Positions 16,861 through 20,807 of a stretch of 20,807 bases of DNA are shown piece by piece. The notes beneath the pieces are model-generated. The model saw only the letters and a program-made list of their open reading frames with translations. It ran no database searches and was not told the DNA's origin. The DNA comes from Thalassiosira profunda (taxonomy: Eukaryota > Bacillariophyta > Thalassiosirophyceae > Thalassiosirales > Thalassiosiraceae), in the NCBI GenBank assembly GCA_036939355.1, contig JALLAP010000118.1, positions 1 through 20,807 of the forward strand, read 5' to 3'. Position numbers and translations under genes: made by a program. How positions within the stretch are numbered: the first letter of the stretch is position 1; every line of letters begins with the position of its first letter.

Positions 16861-19800
16861 CTATTTCCGAGCCCGTTTCTTCCGCATCATCTGCTTCGAA
16901 TATTCCCAAACCATGATGGCTCCGGAAACGTGAACGTTCAAGCTGCGGGTGATGCCGAGCTGGGGGATTTCGATGCACTGGTCGACGGCCGACAGAAACT
17001 CGATGGGCAATCCCTCCTTCTCTTTGCCCAGCAGCAAGACCGTCTTGGCCGGAAACTTGAACTTTGTCAGACACTTGCTCGATGCTGTCTGTTCCACGCC
17101 GACAATAGCGTAGCCCTCGGCTTTCTTTTTGTAAAGCCAACTCAACAGATCATCCTCTTTGCACTCCTCCATGTCGATCCAATCGTTCGCGCTGGCAGAT
17201 ATGCTCTTGAAGTCGTCCTGCTTTCGCACCAACAGGTTTGGAATGACCAGAGTTTGGGCAGAAAAGATCTCGCACGTCCGGGCCAGCCCTGCCAAGTTTG
17301 GCACCTTGTCGATGAGAGAGGCGCAGACAACGAGGTGTTGCTTCCGCTTTCCAGCCGCGTTGGATAGCTTCTGTTGTTGCATATTGTGGATGCCCAAATC
17401 AAGCGCATCGATTGGCAGAATCTTGCGTTGGAAGTTGACCAGCTCGGCCTCGTCCTCCGCCCCATCTGAGTCCTCGCTAGCAACGCCATCTTGCTTTGGC
17501 AGGTCTGCGCCGATGAGCATTTGTTCCACTTGCTTCCACAGAGGGGCATCCTCGCCGTGCGCTTCTTTGTAGACTTCGGCGAGGCAGTCTTTGATAGCGT
17601 CTACCAGGTGGGTAGGGTCGGCCTCTTCTCCCTCGTCAACCGGAATGGCCAGCAGCCCTTCAAAGGTGCACGAGCTGTCCACGTCGTACTCATCAAAGAA
17701 TTGTTGCTGCCGAACCCGAAGTCTGCTCATATCTGCATTGTCTTCCAAGAAGGAATAGACAGAGCGTAGCACGGCGTCGTCCTTCTCGATTTCCGCAGAA
17801 GACGAGACCTCTGCGTTGACATCGACCACCAGCGGGATGAGTTTGTGGCAAAGCAGCTGGGCGATGGCTCTCGAGAACCCTTGCGTCGAGCTAAGCCAAG
17901 GAAGCACTCCACAGAGGATCGCTTTGAGTTTGGGATCCGCCAACGAGCAGAAGAAGTCGTTGCTGTACCGTCCAACAGTCAGGTTGCCGCCAATAATCAT
18001 GAGCGATGCCACTTGCGCCAAAGTCAGATCGTTTCGACGGATTTCGCTGATGAGCATTCGACCAAACACTTCTGGGTGAAGCCGCGTGCATTGGATGACG
18101 AAGATCTCAATGAAGTATCGCAGCTGTCCGTGGAGATTGTAGGCCATGGTTGGGAATACTTTGGCAGCTACCTTTTGAGCAATATCAGCAGTCACGTATC
18201 GACACAAAAGGCAGAGAGCTTGCAAAGCCCTCGTGAAGCGCGCGTATTCTTCCGATCCCGAAATGAAGGCTTTCCCAACGGTAGGCTTGGCGCAGCAAAT
18301 GCCAAGTAGCTTCATGATGATGAACTGAACCAAATCCTTCAATACAACATCAGATATGTCGCCGGGAGCAGGAAGCTTCGACAGGAACGACAGGACAAAG
18401 GCCCGCGTGATGCTAGAGACGTGGGTGGACCGCGGAAGAGCGTCCCATTTGTCTGAGCTTTGATGCGTGGCGCTTTCGTCGATGCGGCATTCTTTGAAGA
18501 TAAGCAGCTGAGCAATCTCCTCTCGATACGGGATGGCGCACAATCCCATGTCGCTTCCGGGTTCCTCGGGACTCAACCAGGCAGCCGAGATACGGCTGAC
18601 AGCCGTCTTTGCAATGTATGGCTTTTGCGTGCCTGCCATCCGTAGCAACTTCTTGAACGCCTGTTTGATCGGCATTTCGCCTCCGTTGGAATACGACGCG
18701 TACTCTTCCACCAGGAGCTTTCCACGGAAGATCAGCTTGCACATTTCATTCAGCATGTACGTCCAATTCGAGGACGATGTCTCCTCTTCTAACACCGCAA
18801 ACAGAGTTTCAATGATGGTCTGTAGAGATGAAAGCAACGGGGTTTGCCGTTCTCCATCAAATGTCACAATGTGCTGCCCGGCGCCAAGAGCACATTCAAA
18901 CAGAGGCGGTAGAGCAATCACTGGAGTGGCGTCGACAGAATCTCGGGCAGCGTCCAGTATCGCCTGATACACATTTTCAATCTCAGCGCTGTGCCCTTCG
19001 GCTGCTTCTCGTATCTTTGGGACGAGGAGCGACAACGATCCCCTGCAGATGGAACGACGCGCGGTATGAGAGNGCTGCTTCTCGTATCTTTGGGACGAGG
19101 AGCGACAACGATCCCCTGCAGATGGAACGACGCGCGGTATGAGAGTGAAATGAGCAGTACACGAAAGTGCGGCAGAATGCAAGCTGTCTCACCATTTTGC
19201 GTACTGAAAGATGGATCTGCAAGCTTGCTTGGCCTCTTTCTTTACTGTTGGCGGTATGACCAACTCCAATCCAAGGATGGTGCGGCAGGTCGAGACGAGG
19301 CGGTCAATTGTTTCGCCCCCGGTGAAGCTTGCTCCACAAGAGAGGGCGGCGTAGGTCAACGTCAGAGACTTCACAACATTGCCCGCCTGAGATTCTTCCG
19401 ACTTGGCGAGGGAAGTGACGCATTCGTCCAGCATGCTGTCGACAGCCTGCGACAGCGAGCCGCTCGAGGGGTATGCAAGATGCAGTGTCCTCAACTGGCC
19501 AATCAGTATGGCGACATACTGAGAAGCACTGCCAGATGTCGAAGAGCGTGTGGAGCCACTCGATGACCCACCTTCGTCGCTTGTCTCAAAGAGAGTTGTC
19601 GACAAGGCCATCGATTGCGACAAGACGAACTGAACGGCATTGCCGAGCAACGATTCGATGTGCGGCGGAGGAGGCATCATGTGTTGCTTTGAGTCCATGA
19701 CGAGGTCTCCATTTCCCATGCCAGAGAGAACGCCTTCCTTACACCCAAACTCTAGCAAGATCATGGATCGAGTTGCCTTGCAAAAGCCCGGCGTCCCAGA

Positions 19801-20807
19801 CGCGGTGGCAGAGACACTCTGTTGCAGGCCTTTGAAGACGGCCGGCCAGAGCAACTCGCTCCCATCACCAGAAAGGGAGCACAGGATGCTGATCGCCATT
19901 CCAGCTTCTCGTTCCGCTGCGTTGACGCCGGTCATGACATCCATTTCGCCATAGGGCAGGAGTTGCCCCAACACATACGCAGAAGCACAGGCAGAGGCAG
20001 CGTTCTTCGCCCACGCGCCACTCCCAAGACCGAGCAGCCAGCGCCTAATGGCGTCTCGGGCCTTTGAGTGTGCCGTCTCCTCGGCTTCATCCGCCATCTC
20101 GTCGAGCGGCGGGTACAGAGCAAGGATTTGCAGGACCACGGACGCATCCACTTTCTCCCAAGGTGCAGCATTCTTCAGAGCCAAAGCCACGGCCAGCTTC
20201 AGACCCTGTTGCATCGATTTGGGCGCCCCTCCCGACGAGAAAATGGCACGCATGGATCGGATCGCGGCTTGAATGGTTGCTGGCTCAATTTCTGGTCGAT
20301 GGTTCTTCTCTGCAGCCGCAGCCTGATCGAGAGCAGTGGCCAGGGATTGGTAGAACAGCAAGACGGATCTCGTTTTGTACGTCTCGAGGAGCTCCGGTCC
20401 GAACACCCTGTTCACGAGCTCCGATAGCTTCTCGCTTCCTCCCTCCCCATCCTCCGTTGCCAAAGTGATGCTGTACGTCGAGAGAAACTTGGAGAGCAAA
20501 TCAGAGATAGAAACACTCTTTTGCTGGCCCTCCTCGTCAATCGAGATATTGTTTCCAACTTTGGTTGCGACGATAGCGTCGTATGACCGCATCAACACAT
20601 CGACGACAAAGCCAACCGAAACCACAGAGAGTGGGGCTTGCTGTGTAGAAGCCACGCTGGGCTTGTTTCTATCACTGGCTGACTCGGCTGCGTTGGCGTC
20701 CAAGGCAGAGACATTGACGCCAGTGCACCCACTCAAAAAGCGATACAGACCGAGCTTACGCAGCGTCGGCGCATCGGAGAGAAGGACCCGGCTTAGGAGG
20801 GAGCCGA
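16861..20807 (-). CDS. TARBP1: TARBP1/Trm3-like tRNA (guanosine-2'-O)-methyltransferase, 5' end outside window
   Basis: Trm3/TARBP1 methylates the 2'-OH of G18 in the tRNA D-loop using SAM. The C-terminal SpoU (SPOUT, trefoil-knot) domain spans about 17360-16880 and has all three motifs: NLAGLARTCEIF with the conserved Asn and Arg, LLLGKEKEGLP, and IPQLGITRSLNVHVSGA. The rest, over 1000 residues in the window, is alpha-helical and HEAT/ARM-like, as in TARBP1, where it helps bind tRNA. The coding exons here are 20807-19193 and 19042-16861, joined TG|GGG in phase 2, for 1264 residues. The frame is open at the right edge (SRVLLSDAPTLRKLGLYRFL), so the true start lies outside. The intron contains an assembly duplication and one N. 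An acidic linker (SEDSDGAEDEAELV) precedes the catalytic domain. Confidence 0.9.
19001..19145. repeat. Perfect 72-bp duplication flanking a single N (assembly join)
   Basis: Bases 19001-19072 and 19074-19145 are identical, separated only by an N at 19073. The pattern is that of two overlapping contigs abutted rather than merged. Each copy contains the intron acceptor CTGCAG|GGGATC of the TARBP1-like gene (minus strand). Confidence 0.93.
19043..19192 (-). other. TARBP1: TARBP1-like gene intron (150 nt as assembled, 77 nt after removing the duplication)
   Basis: On the minus strand the donor is AAAATG|GTGAGACAG and the acceptor is CATCTGCAG|GGGATCG. Splicing gives FQYAKWGSLSLLVPKIREA. Removing one duplicate copy plus the N leaves 77 nt, which matches the other introns in this window. 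Confidence 0.85.

Noticed and set aside
19001..19145. Genuine tandem repeat or target-site duplication of a mobile element
   Set aside because: There is nothing between the copies except one N, the copies are 100% identical, and removal gives a normal-length intron.
1..20807. tRNA, rRNA, CRISPR or insertion sequences
   Set aside because: Reading both strands, I found no cloverleaf with A/B boxes, no spaced repeats and no transposase-like sequence.

Overview
The window is nuclear DNA of a compact eukaryotic genome. Evidence is short GT-AG introns (71-135 nt), no operons or Shine-Dalgarno logic, start codons in Kozak-like context, and a gene set (telomerase, secretory J-protein, RAP-domain protein, TARBP1-type tRNA methyltransferase) that is eukaryotic. 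The multi-module secreted protein with repeated FCGxSWxDAxxxC units, Thr/Pro linkers and a GH19-like core, together with the RAP/octapeptide-type protein, points to a photosynthetic stramenopile. A diatom is most likely, possibly a moderately GC-rich centric species such as Thalassiosira. The species is inference from family memory, not a search.

Layout, left to right: (1) minus strand, the N-terminal 281 codons of a single-pass membrane protein running off the left edge; (2) plus strand, a small membrane-anchored RING-H2 E3 ligase; (3) minus strand, a complete telomerase reverse transcriptase (TERT) in two exons, ending 16 bp from the RING stop; (4) plus strand, a RAP-domain protein with one apparent frame slip; (5) minus strand, a multi-pass membrane protein with an ABM-like (antibiotic biosynthesis monooxygenase) ferredoxin-fold domain; (6) plus strand, a five-exon secreted or surface GH19-chitinase-like protein with seven cysteine modules; (7) plus strand, a secretory-pathway J-domain protein with a DNAJB6-like Ser/Thr-rich tail; (8) minus strand, a TARBP1/Trm3-like SpoU 2'-O-methyltransferase that runs off the right edge.

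Several neighbours are arranged tail-to-tail with almost no space (16, 55 and 284 bp) or head-to-head with shared promoters (384-855 bp), so antisense 3' UTR overlap and bidirectional promoters are expected. The genes do not form an obvious single pathway. TERT, the RAP protein and the tRNA methyltransferase all act on RNA. The GH19-like protein and the J-protein both enter the secretory route.

Three assembly problems affect annotation. One is a perfect 72-bp duplication around a single N inside a TARBP1 intron. Another is a probable one-base error at a G6 run in the RAP gene. The third is a possible one-base error at a G5 run at the start of the GH19-like gene. I found no mobile elements, CRISPR arrays, tRNA or rRNA. 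The most interesting items are the TERT with an intron cutting its catalytic B' motif and polybasic insertions, and the GH19-like protein with a rebuilt active-site loop.
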